Part shown: positions 1 through 6,012 of the stretch, piece by piece
How the letters are laid out: every line of letters starts with the position of its first letter
How positions within the stretch are numbered: the first letter of the stretch is position 1
Assembly: GCA_009925805.1 (NCBI GenBank)
Contig: RFQF01000114.1
Span: 1 to 6,668 of the forward strand
DNA: 6,668 bases
Direction: 5' to 3'
From: Flavobacteriia bacterium
GTDB taxonomy: Bacteria; Bacteroidota; Bacteroidia; Flavobacteriales_D; Crocinitomicaceae
The notes under the pieces: model-generated
Seen by the model: the letters and a program-made list of their open reading frames with translations, nothing else
Told to the model about the DNA's origin: nothing
Databases searched by the model: none
Position numbers and translations under genes: made by a program

Positions 1-57
1 TAAGTCGACGCCGCTTTTACAACCCCGACATTCGTAAGAATCGTCGGGGTTTTTTGT
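1..57 (+). repeat. 57-bp direct repeat, copy 1
   Basis: This stretch is identical base for base to 148-204, and the match stops at position 58 (T here, G at 205). It begins with TAA at the very first base of the window, contains a GTCGAC palindrome at 4-9, and ends in a hairpin plus T tract that forms an intrinsic terminator. Because it starts at the window edge, the true repeat may extend further left. The offset between copies is 147 bp, so a tandem duplication of a 147-bp unit is possible but cannot be confirmed from here. Confidence 0.95.
21..55 (+). terminator. Rho-independent terminator, first copy
   Basis: The left arm AACCCCGAC (21-29) pairs perfectly with GTCGGGGTT (43-51). Inside it, ATTC (30-33) pairs with GAAT (38-41) around a GTAA loop, leaving one bulged C at 42. 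The stem runs directly into a T tract ending at 55. This is a strong intrinsic terminator for rightward transcription, presumably ending a plus-strand gene just left of the window; the TAA at 1-3 could be that gene's stop, which is inference. There is no comparable T tract on the other strand, so it appears to work in one direction. Confidence 0.85.
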
Positions 58-67
58 TTTCCTCCCA

Positions 68-103
68 CCCTCAAAAGGATGTATACCTTGAAAAAGGTGA
101 GGG
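68..103. other. Imperfect inverted repeat in the inter-repeat spacer
   Basis: CCCTCA (68-73) is complementary to TGAGGG (98-103), and an inner AAGG/CCTT pair could form a small internal stem. The structure is weaker than its neighbours and has no T tract. It may be part of a larger folded RNA together with the hairpins at 109-148, or it may be chance. Confidence 0.35.
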
Positions 104-108
104 AGAGC

Positions 109-148
109 CCCGACGCTTCGGTCGGGATGCTGACTGAAACGTCAGCAT
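109..148. other. Two directly abutting perfect hairpins
   Basis: CCCGAC (109-114) pairs with GTCGGG (121-126) around GCTTCG. The next base starts a second stem, ATGCTGAC (127-134) with GTCAGCAT (141-148), around TGAAAC. The two stems abut with no gap, so they could stack coaxially in RNA. The second stem runs into the TAA that opens repeat copy 2. Neither stem has a T tract, so they are not terminators themselves. I do not recognise a known riboswitch or RNA family. REP-like extragenic repeats or a small structured RNA are both possible. Confidence 0.6.
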
Positions 149-204
149 AAGTCGACGCCGCTTTTACAACCCCGACATTCGTAAGAATCGTCGGGGTTTT
201 TTGT
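148..204 (+). repeat. 57-bp direct repeat, copy 2
   Basis: Exact second copy of 1-57, including the leading TAA (148-150), the GTCGAC palindrome (151-156) and the terminator hairpin. Perfect identity over 57 bp in non-coding DNA implies recent duplication, gene conversion or membership in a dispersed repeat family. Only the junction after 204 differs from copy 1. Confidence 0.95.
168..202 (+). terminator. Rho-independent terminator, second copy
   Basis: Same structure as the terminator at 21-55: a 9-bp GC-rich stem (168-176 with 190-198), an extended inner stem with one bulged C, and a T tract ending at 202. No coding sequence is visible between the two terminators. The copy either backs up the first or ends a short RNA made from the spacer. 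It lies about 110 bp upstream of the secreted-protein gene at 314 and would insulate that gene from upstream readthrough. Confidence 0.82.
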
Positions 205-266
205 GTTATGCCCCAAGGCTTAGCACTTTTGTGCCATTAAACTTCGATTAATAATCCTATTGGTGC

Positions 267-297
267 TTTATCTAAGCGATTGATTTCGTTACTTTTG
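267..297 (+). promoter_or_regulatory. Possible Bacteroidota-type promoter for the C25-like gene
   Basis: TACTTTTG (290-297) matches the Bacteroidota -7 element TAnnTTTG. Nineteen bases upstream lies TTTA (267-270), a weak version of the -33 TTG/TTTG element. Transcription would begin near 302-305, giving a 5' leader of only about 10 bases before the ATG at 314. The -33 element is imperfect, so the call is tentative. The region 205-266 otherwise shows only a small GCAC-TTTT-GTGC hairpin. Confidence 0.4.
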
Positions 298-313
298 AAC
301 CTAATCTGTTCCC

Positions 314-2233
314 ATGCAACAATTCTTAACCTTATTTGCCCTTTGTTCTCTTTTGTTTTTTTATGGACAATCCCCCGCCCATACCAATGGTCTGCGAACC
401 CAAGTACAATTGGCCAACGGCGGTAACGATTTGTTGATTTCATGGGATGTCGACTCCTCAGCAACAGGATATAATCTCTATAAAAGAACCTATCAAAATA
501 CAAGTTGGGGTTCAGTTTTCGCCGCAATCCCTCCTCACCAATTTTCTTTCCTAGATACTGCGGTAACGCCCGGAGTGGTTTACGAATACCGTGTAATTCG
601 CACAACTGCCACGAGTGGCTTTGGTTATGCTTGCGGAACAATCGACGGGGATATTGATTACAATCCTGGAAGATTAATTCTTGTAGTGGATACGTTTTTC
701 CTGCCTAGTTTGGCTTCGAAAATTGATTCCTTGAAATTTTGGATTGAAGCAGACGGCTGGTTTGTAGATACCCTTCATGTTACGAGAAATCAATCGCCTA
801 GTTTTGTGAAGGATCGAATTTATAACCTCTTCAGTTCCGATCCCAACCATGTCAAGACGGTGTTTTTGTTAGGACATGTTCCTGTTCCTTATTCCGGTGA
901 AATCAATCCAGATGGTCACCCAGATCACTTAGGAGCATGGCCTGCCGATGGGTATTATGGGGATATGAATGGCACCTGGACGGATGTTTCCGTCAACAAT
1001 CCTTCTGCGGCCGCGGTTCGCAATCAAAACGTACCAGGAGATGGAAAATTTGACCAATCGGTTTTTCAATCAGGGGTTTTGCTTGAGGTGGCAAGAGTGG
1101 ATTTTTACGACCTTCCCTCTTTTCCGGAAAGTGAAACCCAAATGATGAGCAATTACCTCTCGAAATTATCCGATTTTAAAACCCGTGCATATATTCCACA
1201 GGATCTGGCCTTGGTAGAGGATAATTTTCTAGGCCTTGCAGAAGGTTTTGCAGGTAGCGGATATATTTCTGCGGCCCCTGTTGTGGGAATTTCCAACTGC
1301 ATGGATAATGATTATTCCTTGCTCACCTCCCAAAATTACTTGTGGAGTTATGGTACAGGCCCTGGGTCTTATTCAAGTGCTTCGGGAATTGTCACTACCC
1401 CAGATTTTTCCAATGCTGACTACAATTCCACCTTTACCATGCTTTTCGGGAGTTATTTCGGGGACTGGGATAGCCAAGATAACTTGCTCAGGGCATCGCT
1501 AGCCTCGGGAAAGGTGCTTGCAAATGCTTGGTCAGGAAGGCCTTATTTGTATTATCATCCTATGGGCGTGGGTGAGAACATTGGCAGTTGCATTCGCTTG
1601 TCGCAAAACAATACCAATGGTTATTTGGCATCCACCTTAGGGTATTTTCAGCGTTGGGTACATATCGCGCAACTCGGCGACCCCTCCCTGCGAGCACATT
1701 ATGTAGAAATGCCCACGTCGCTCATGGCATCAACGTTGCCCGAAGGAACAATCCATTTGACTTGGCTTCCCCCCGCTGTTCCTGTAGATGGTTTTCATGT
1801 CTATCGGAGGGAAAATTCGGTAAAATCGTGGACAAAACTTACAAGCCTTCCGATGCAAACGACCGCGTTTACCGATGCTGCAGTGGCAATAGGTGGACAA
1901 TACACGTATATGGTACGCGCCGCAAGAAAACAAACTACGGGAAGTGGAAGGTATTGGAACCAGAGTTTAGGAATTCAAACCGCAGCGCTTGCCACAGTTG
2001 GATTGCAGGAAACCCTTGACTTTCCTTTAAGTATATGGCCAAATCCCAGCTCGGACTTTTTCCGGTTGAATGCACCAGCTGCAAGTTTTTATACAATCGT
2101 GGACCTTCAAGGCAGAAAAGTGTTCGAAGGCATTACCGAAACACCTTTTACAACAATTCAGGTGGAAGGGTGGAAGTCCGGGATATATATCTTACGATGC
2201 CGAAGCTCCTCTTTACGCTTTGTTAAGCCGTAA
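314..2233 (+). CDS. T9SS-secreted C25 (gingipain)-like fold protein with FN3-like domains, probably lacking the classical catalytic dyad
   Basis: Residues 1-23 form a Sec signal peptide (hydrophobic core LTLFALCSLLFF). Residues about 28-98 look like a fibronectin type III domain. Residues about 118-465 resemble the peptidase C25 fold: LILVVD start, FLLGHVPVPYSG (184-195), YYGD (214-217), VARVDF (259-264, like the 'IGRF' strand of gingipains), a TGPGS turn (348-352), SYFGDW (380-385), and the closing GDPSLR (455-460). A second FN3-like domain spans about 467-557. Residues 571-639 are a T9SS type A sorting domain (WPNPSSD, then DLQGR, then SGIYIL), so the protein should cross the outer membrane and become surface-attached or released. 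Aligning TGPGS with the gingipain TGHGS puts Pro350 where the catalytic His sits, and Ser380 where the catalytic Cys sits. I infer loss of classical cysteine protease activity. Substrate and role are unknown. The ATG at 314 is chosen because the signal peptide follows directly; there is no clear Shine-Dalgarno site, as is usual in this phylum. The stop lies 4 bp from a convergent gene. Confidence 0.88.
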   Translation: MQQFLTLFALCSLLFFYGQSPAHTNGLRTQVQLANGGNDLLISWDVDSSATGYNLYKRTYQNTSWGSVFAAIPPHQFSFLDTAVTPGVVYEYRVIRTTATSGFGYACGTIDGDIDYNPGRLILVVDTFFLPSLASKIDSLKFWIEADGWFVDTLHVTRNQSPSFVKDRIYNLFSSDPNHVKTVFLLGHVPVPYSGEINPDGHPDHLGAWPADGYYGDMNGTWTDVSVNNPSAAAVRNQNVPGDGKFDQSVFQSGVLLEVARVDFYDLPSFPESETQMMSNYLSKLSDFKTRAYIPQDLALVEDNFLGLAEGFAGSGYISAAPVVGISNCMDNDYSLLTSQNYLWSYGTGPGSYSSASGIVTTPDFSNADYNSTFTMLFGSYFGDWDSQDNLLRASLASGKVLANAWSGRPYLYYHPMGVGENIGSCIRLSQNNTNGYLASTLGYFQRWVHIAQLGDPSLRAHYVEMPTSLMASTLPEGTIHLTWLPPAVPVDGFHVYRRENSVKSWTKLTSLPMQTTAFTDAAVAIGGQYTYMVRAARKQTTGSGRYWNQSLGIQTAALATVGLQETLDFPLSIWPNPSSDFFRLNAPAASFYTIVDLQGRKVFEGITETPFTTIQVEGWKSGIYILRCRSSSLRFVKP

Positions 2234-2237
2234 TTGA

Positions 2238-3068
2238 TTAATTGATGGTAAACGTGTAACCGTTCACCGTGACGGTAAAGGTATAGTCGCAAGTTCCTGA
2301 GCCATAATCAATGGTACGCACGGGTTTGCTGCTCGGCGTGATTGCTAATTTTCCGCTTACGGGAAAAGCGCAGCCAACTTTAAGGTGAATGGGAGTAATT
2401 GTTTGGCTGGAATATCCACCACCGGAAGAATAGGTAGCGTTCGTAGTTCCCGTAATATCGTATTCATCGTCCATATAATTTAACAAGGTAGCATACCCTT
2501 GGGTCCAAGTTCTAATTCTTGACGAAGTATATTGAACTACTTCACCCGTGGTCATCGTCGCAGTGCCATTGATTTGTACATTGAAATGGGGTTGCCCGTT
2601 ATTATTCAAGCCTACATTGGTCACGGTTTTCGTGCCATCGTATTTTATATCATTGACATAATAATTGTCGGTTGTATGGGTGATTACCGTTCCAGGAGAA
2701 GCGTATGCTCCCGTGAAAGTGGTAATAATTTTTCCTCTTCGTGTTTTTCCATCATTGCAAGTGCAATTGGAATTACCATAATCCACCGTAAGTACTTTTG
2801 GGCTCACCGTGGTGTCAAGCGTAATCAATACATTGCACGGCGTTTTAAGCACATTAACATCTTGTCCTGGGGAAGCGAATACAACTTCACCCATTTTATA
2901 GTATACCATGTTTCCGGTAATTGCTTGATCTGAAATGTTGGTCATTTCGTCAAAAGCCGTCTCAATTTTGTAGTTCCACACAGCAGAGGCGTCATTATCG
3001 TATTTCTTTTTTCCACAACCAAAAAGGAGAAGTATGCTCGTTAAGCAGATTAAATGTGTTGTTTTCAT
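2238..3068 (-). CDS. Putative lipoprotein of unknown function with an internal duplication
   Basis: A 276-residue protein with a lipoprotein signal peptide: lysine near the N terminus, hydrophobic stretch, then lipobox LFGC with the lipidated Cys at residue 18, followed by GKKK. The mature part is rich in Thr, Gly, Asn and Tyr, as in extracytoplasmic beta-sheet proteins. An internal duplication is visible. A Cys-containing segment ending TVDYGNSNC (94-102, with Cys78 before it) resembles one ending TIDYGSGTC (252-260, with Cys233 before it), so paired disulfides are plausible. Similar lipoproteins with a 'DYG/DFG...C..DG+TRKGKI' motif are, to my recollection, common in Bacteroidota without known function. 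It is the last gene of the minus-strand cluster, 5 bp after the peptidase stop, which suggests cotranscription with it. A 3-codon ATG-ACA-TGA sequence overlaps the start and is probably chance. I assign no biochemical function. Confidence 0.85.
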   Translation of the reverse strand: MKTTHLICLTSILLLFGCGKKKYDNDASAVWNYKIETAFDEMTNISDQAITGNMVYYKMGEVVFASPGQDVNVLKTPCNVLITLDTTVSPKVLTVDYGNSNCTCNDGKTRRGKIITTFTGAYASPGTVITHTTDNYYVNDIKYDGTKTVTNVGLNNNGQPHFNVQINGTATMTTGEVVQYTSSRIRTWTQGYATLLNYMDDEYDITGTTNATYSSGGGYSSQTITPIHLKVGCAFPVSGKLAITPSSKPVRTIDYGSGTCDYTFTVTVNGYTFTIN

Positions 3069-3073
3069 GTCAT

Positions 3074-4261
3074 TTAATTTAAATTGATTTTCTTTTTAAG
3101 TTCTGGGGTAATGCCATTTTTATGCAGGTAGATATTCAAGGTTTTATAGCGAAAATAGGCTTCAGAAACATACAAATATCCTTTAGGATAATTTCCGGTT
3201 CCCCAAGAGTTTTTCACCAATAAATAGTTTGTCCCGTTTTGATCCTTGTATAAACCAACGATATGCATGCCATGATCGTCGGTGGTGGTTTTGTTGTCGT
3301 AGGCTTTTTGGCGCAATTCAGGGGTAATTAGTTGCTCCTTCCCCGGGGTTAAAAATGCGTTGGAGTTCCTTTCTGCTCCGGCATCGTTGAAATTGCGGTT
3401 ATCTTTTCCGGACATTTGGATGTTATTCTCCGAGGGCACCAAAGCAATTCCGTTTCTAAAGCTAAACCCTTTCTCCGAAACATCGGCTCCCCAAGCGACA
3501 GTATACCCATTCGTCAAGGCGTGTTCAACCGTTGCCATCAAATCGTCTAAGCCCACATTGTAGGAATCTCCCCAGTTGTAATTGTCGGGAATGGCCAACT
3601 GGCATTTCGCATACGCCGCGTGGTTGGTAAACGAGGTGAGGGAAACGTAGTCGTCCATGTTGAGGCCAATACTTGTGGCATAACTTTGAGGCGTATATTT
3701 TTTTCCGTTGTATTCAAATTCTTTGATGTCTTTGCCTAAGTAAGCGTCTAAAATACCTTGGATTGCCCCTTTCCAATGGGAACTGATGCTGCTATTCATG
3801 CCCAAGGCTTTTAGCAATCCTTGCATGGCGCCGTTCAATACTTCAAAAAACTCCGAATGGTCGTAGTTTTCTGTGGAATTTAGGCCTGTGTAAACTGAAT
3901 AGGGAACAATGCCATGGTTTTTAATCACCCAAGGGATGTCGTGAAACGCGCCCCCTTCGCCAAAATTAATTTTACCGTCCATACGGATAAACTTATCGGC
4001 TTTGTTTTCATATGATTTGCGCACTACATACATTTCAGAAAGCGGTTCTGCCTTTACTCCTTTTCGTAATAGTTCCGATTCAAAGAAAGAAAGACCGGAA
4101 AAGCTCCAACAAGTACCCGTTTTCCCTTGGCTTTGCACGGGGGTAGCATCCAAATGATACACTTTTGTAAACTGATAGGAGCTACCTTCCACGTTGGTGG
4201 TAGTTTGACAAAAAGTAACTACTGAGAACAGCATCAGTAACGACACGAAGGAATGTTTCAT
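3074..4261 (-). CDS. Secreted C1B-family cysteine peptidase (bleomycin hydrolase / aminopeptidase C type)
   Basis: A 395-residue protein with an N-terminal signal peptide (residues 1 to about 19) and a papain-like core. The oxyanion Gln45 and nucleophile Cys51 lie in QSQGKTGTCWSFS (43-55), the catalytic His330 in DDHGMH (328-333), and the catalytic Asn351 in KNSWG (350-354). The wide spacing between Cys and His, a helical insert about 135-215, and the YFRYKTLNIYLHK end (369-381) fit the bleomycin hydrolase/PepC subfamily (MEROPS C1B) rather than papain itself. Cytosolic relatives are about 450 residues; this shorter form with a signal peptide matches those seen in Bacteroidota. Expected activity is aminopeptidase-like trimming of peptides outside the cytoplasm, in the periplasm or beyond. 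All catalytic residues are intact. The start lies 4 bp after the SPOR protein stop and the gene is followed 5 bp later by the lipoprotein, so the three are likely cotranscribed. The true substrate is unknown. Confidence 0.9.
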   Translation of the reverse strand: MKHSFVSLLMLFSVVTFCQTTTNVEGSSYQFTKVYHLDATPVQSQGKTGTCWSFSGLSFFESELLRKGVKAEPLSEMYVVRKSYENKADKFIRMDGKINFGEGGAFHDIPWVIKNHGIVPYSVYTGLNSTENYDHSEFFEVLNGAMQGLLKALGMNSSISSHWKGAIQGILDAYLGKDIKEFEYNGKKYTPQSYATSIGLNMDDYVSLTSFTNHAAYAKCQLAIPDNYNWGDSYNVGLDDLMATVEHALTNGYTVAWGADVSEKGFSFRNGIALVPSENNIQMSGKDNRNFNDAGAERNSNAFLTPGKEQLITPELRQKAYDNKTTTDDHGMHIVGLYKDQNGTNYLLVKNSWGTGNYPKGYLYVSEAYFRYKTLNIYLHKNGITPELKKKINLN

Positions 4262-4265
4262 ACGA

Positions 4266-5252
4266 TTATTTTAGTACCCAAGCATCAATAGATGCTTCTT
4301 GAGCTTTCATTTTTATATTCTGGAGGGACTCCTCGGATAAACCGGAGCCAATCGAAACTTTATACAAGCCTCCTTGACGGAGCGTTTTTGCCTCAAATCC
4401 CATGTTTCGAAGTTTATTTTGGAAACGCTCAGCATTGTCATTATTGGAAAAACATCCCGCAATTAAATGCATCGAGGTAGCTTGAATGAAGGGTTCTTGA
4501 ACCCTTTTATCTTCCATGGGAGTTAAAGGATGCTCTTCCACCGTTGCTAATGAATCGGGTTGAATCAATGGAAGTGCTTGAAGGGTAGCATCTAAAGGAG
4601 AAAAGCGTAACTGTTGATAGGAATACTCCGCAGTGCGTGGTTGCTCCATGAAGTTAAAATCATGGTACGATATCAATCCCGATTCAAAGGCTGGCGTTTT
4701 TACTGGAATCCAAACGGAATAAAAAGCCAAGGGTAAGACTACTGCAGCAGCTGCGGCATATCGGAGCAGTCTTTTTCGATTCGATGATCGTGGAAGTTCG
4801 ATGATGCTTGGTTTATCGGGAGCGACAGCTTGTATCGCAGGGATAAATTCAACCAATTCTAAGCCATAAGAATGGAGCAGCAGGTTTACACTTCGGTCTT
4901 GTTCGAATTGAATATTATGCTCCGCATCTTTCCAAAAAACACCAATGTGCTCCAATTGTAGTCGATTCCCTTGGTCGATCGTTTGCTGCCATTCAACGAC
5001 GCGGTCCTTAACAAAATGCTCGCTTTCAGGATAGCTCAAGTTGTTTTCCGAGGAACAATGCTTGATAAGTTGACCATCGTTGTTTTGCAATTTAATATTA
5101 AACGACACATTCTTACTTGGCGGCAAAGCTATACCTCTAGTATAATCAAGGTGTGCGCTTTTGACTTTAACAATGAATCCCCCAAAAGATGGAATCACCA
5201 CACATTCGTTGGTTTGAAGCAGGGAAAACACTAACTGTTCAACACTTTTCAT
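4266..5252 (-). CDS. HU-CCDC81 and SPOR domain membrane protein
   Basis: A 328-residue protein with the Bacteroidota architecture of two CCDC81-like HU domains, one transmembrane helix and a SPOR domain. Residues 1-58 hold the first HU-like domain with the hallmark CVVIPSFGGFIV (17-28). Residues about 60-133 hold the second, including LEHIGVFW (100-107) and LLLHSYGLEL (124-133). A basic stretch SSNRKRLLR (156-164) precedes the helix at about 165-181 (YAAAAAVVLPLAFYSVWI). A low-complexity linker leads to the SPOR domain at about 258-328 (MHLIAGCFSN, then GLYKVSIGS). SPOR domains bind peptidoglycan strands lacking stem peptides, often at division sites. The N-terminal part should be cytoplasmic and might touch DNA or other proteins, so a link between the cell interior and the wall is an inference. 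The start at 5252 is supported by the conserved N terminus, and a strong promoter abuts it. It leads a tight three-gene unit with the peptidase and the lipoprotein. Confidence 0.9.
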   Translation of the reverse strand: MKSVEQLVFSLLQTNECVVIPSFGGFIVKVKSAHLDYTRGIALPPSKNVSFNIKLQNNDGQLIKHCSSENNLSYPESEHFVKDRVVEWQQTIDQGNRLQLEHIGVFWKDAEHNIQFEQDRSVNLLLHSYGLELVEFIPAIQAVAPDKPSIIELPRSSNRKRLLRYAAAAAVVLPLAFYSVWIPVKTPAFESGLISYHDFNFMEQPRTAEYSYQQLRFSPLDATLQALPLIQPDSLATVEEHPLTPMEDKRVQEPFIQATSMHLIAGCFSNNDNAERFQNKLRNMGFEAKTLRQGGLYKVSIGSGLSEESLQNIKMKAQEASIDAWVLK

Positions 5253-5256
5253 CTAT

Positions 5257-5287
5257 CAAAAATACGACATTGTAAAAAAAAAACCAA
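5257..5287 (-). promoter_or_regulatory. Bacteroidota-type promoter with a 10-T tract in the spacer
   Basis: Reading the minus strand, TTG (5287-5285) is followed after 20 bases by TATTTTTG (5264-5257), a full match to TTG-N19-21-TAnnTTTG. Ten consecutive T residues (5283-5274) fill half the spacer. Transcription should begin about 5 bases past the -7 box, at or next to the A of the ATG at 5252, so the mRNA of the SPOR protein gene would be leaderless or nearly so. The promoter lies in the 43-bp gap after kdsB and lets the three downstream genes be expressed independently of kdsB. Confidence 0.7.
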
Positions 5288-5295
5288 GCTCATGA

Positions 5296-6012
5296 TTAAA
5301 GCCGCTGCAAAACCTTTTCCACATCTTCGGGACAATCAATATTGGGAGTTTCCAACAAAGTAAGGGCGGTGTGAATCCGATAACCGTGAAAGAGCCACCT
5401 CAGCTGTTCAAGCGATTCGCTTTTTTCCCATTCGCACATTGGAAGTTGGCAAATTTCTGCCAAGGTTTTTTTTCGATAAGCATACAAACCAATATGGCGG
5501 TAAAAAACAATATCCGAAGGATAAGTCGCTGCGGGAATCGGATTTCGGCTAAAGCACAGGGCCTCACCATTTTTGTTCGTAACAACTTTAATTCTGTTGG
5601 GATTGCTTAAATCCATGGGGTCGTTTACGGGGATTATTAGCGTTCCTAGGGCGGTCAAAGGATTTCGAAACAAGGCCAAGAGTTCGCTTAATTGTCGGTG
5701 ATCCACCAAAGGTTCATCGCCTTGAATGTTGATAATTACATCCATTTCTTCGAATTTGGAGGCAACTTCCTGGCAACGCTCAGTCCCGGAATTGTGGGAC
5801 ACGTGGGTCATTTGCGCTTTTCCTCCGAATGAAAGTACATGTTCAAAAATCCGTTTGTCGTCGGTAGCTACAATTAAATCCGTGAGTTCGGGGCATTGTT
5901 TTGCCCCTTCATAAACCCGCTGAATCATGCTTTTTCCTTTAAGATCAATCAGCGGTTTTCCCGGAAATCGGCTCGATGCGTAACGTGCGGGGATAATGCC
6001 AAGAACCTTCAT
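5296..6012 (-). CDS. kdsB: 3-deoxy-manno-octulosonate cytidylyltransferase (CMP-Kdo synthetase)
   Basis: KdsB couples CTP and Kdo to give CMP-Kdo and pyrophosphate (EC 2.7.7.38). CMP-Kdo is the activated donor for Kdo transfer to lipid A in lipopolysaccharide synthesis, and the enzyme acts in the cytosol. The 238 residues match the usual length of about 240-250. Signature motifs are all present: nucleotide-binding IPARYASSRFPGKPL (7-21, with Arg10 and Lys19), VATDD (48-52), SGTER (75-79), INIQGDEPL with metal-binding Asp99 (94-102), HIGLYAYR (173-180), ESLEQLRWL (199-207) and the C-terminal Asp226 region ending CPED (227-230). The ATG is well supported because the conserved N terminus begins immediately. 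It shares one base with the stop of the upstream receptor gene (TAATG), which suggests translational coupling even though the two functions are not obviously related. A separate promoter follows it, so the downstream genes need not depend on it. Confidence 0.97.
   Translation of the reverse strand: MKVLGIIPARYASSRFPGKPLIDLKGKSMIQRVYEGAKQCPELTDLIVATDDKRIFEHVLSFGGKAQMTHVSHNSGTERCQEVASKFEEMDVIINIQGDEPLVDHRQLSELLALFRNPLTALGTLIIPVNDPMDLSNPNRIKVVTNKNGEALCFSRNPIPAATYPSDIVFYRHIGLYAYRKKTLAEICQLPMCEWEKSESLEQLRWLFHGYRIHTALTLLETPNIDCPEDVEKVLQRL

Noticed and set aside
1..204. CRISPR array
   Set aside because: Only two repeat copies are visible, each 57 bp with a terminator, and the single spacer is 90 bp. 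This does not fit CRISPR dimensions, and there are no cas genes nearby.
237..641. 134-codon open frame on the minus strand
   Set aside because: It lies opposite the signal peptide and first FN3-like domain of the secreted protein, has no recognisable motif or signal, and has a basic, irregular composition typical of an antisense shadow.
1588..2019. 143-codon open frame on the plus strand inside the C25-like gene
   Set aside because: It is out of frame within a well-supported gene, rich in Arg, Cys and Trp, and shows no domain pattern.
314..2233. Annotation as an active gingipain-type protease
   Set aside because: The overall fold signals are there, but the expected His and Cys positions hold Pro and Ser, so only a C25-like call is supported.
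2532..2933. 133-codon plus-strand frame opposite the lipoprotein gene
   Set aside because: It is antisense to a gene with a clear lipobox and internal repeat; its hydrophobic Ile-rich make-up reflects the reverse of Asn/Thr/Tyr codons.
4200..4261. Lipoprotein signal in the cysteine peptidase (Cys18)
   Set aside because: The residues before Cys18 are VTF. Phe at -1 does not fit a lipobox, so ordinary signal peptidase I cleavage is more likely.
5274..5298. Terminator of kdsB formed by the T10 tract
   Set aside because: No stable hairpin precedes the T tract on the minus strand; TCATGA is the only small palindrome. The tract is better explained as the spacer of the promoter.
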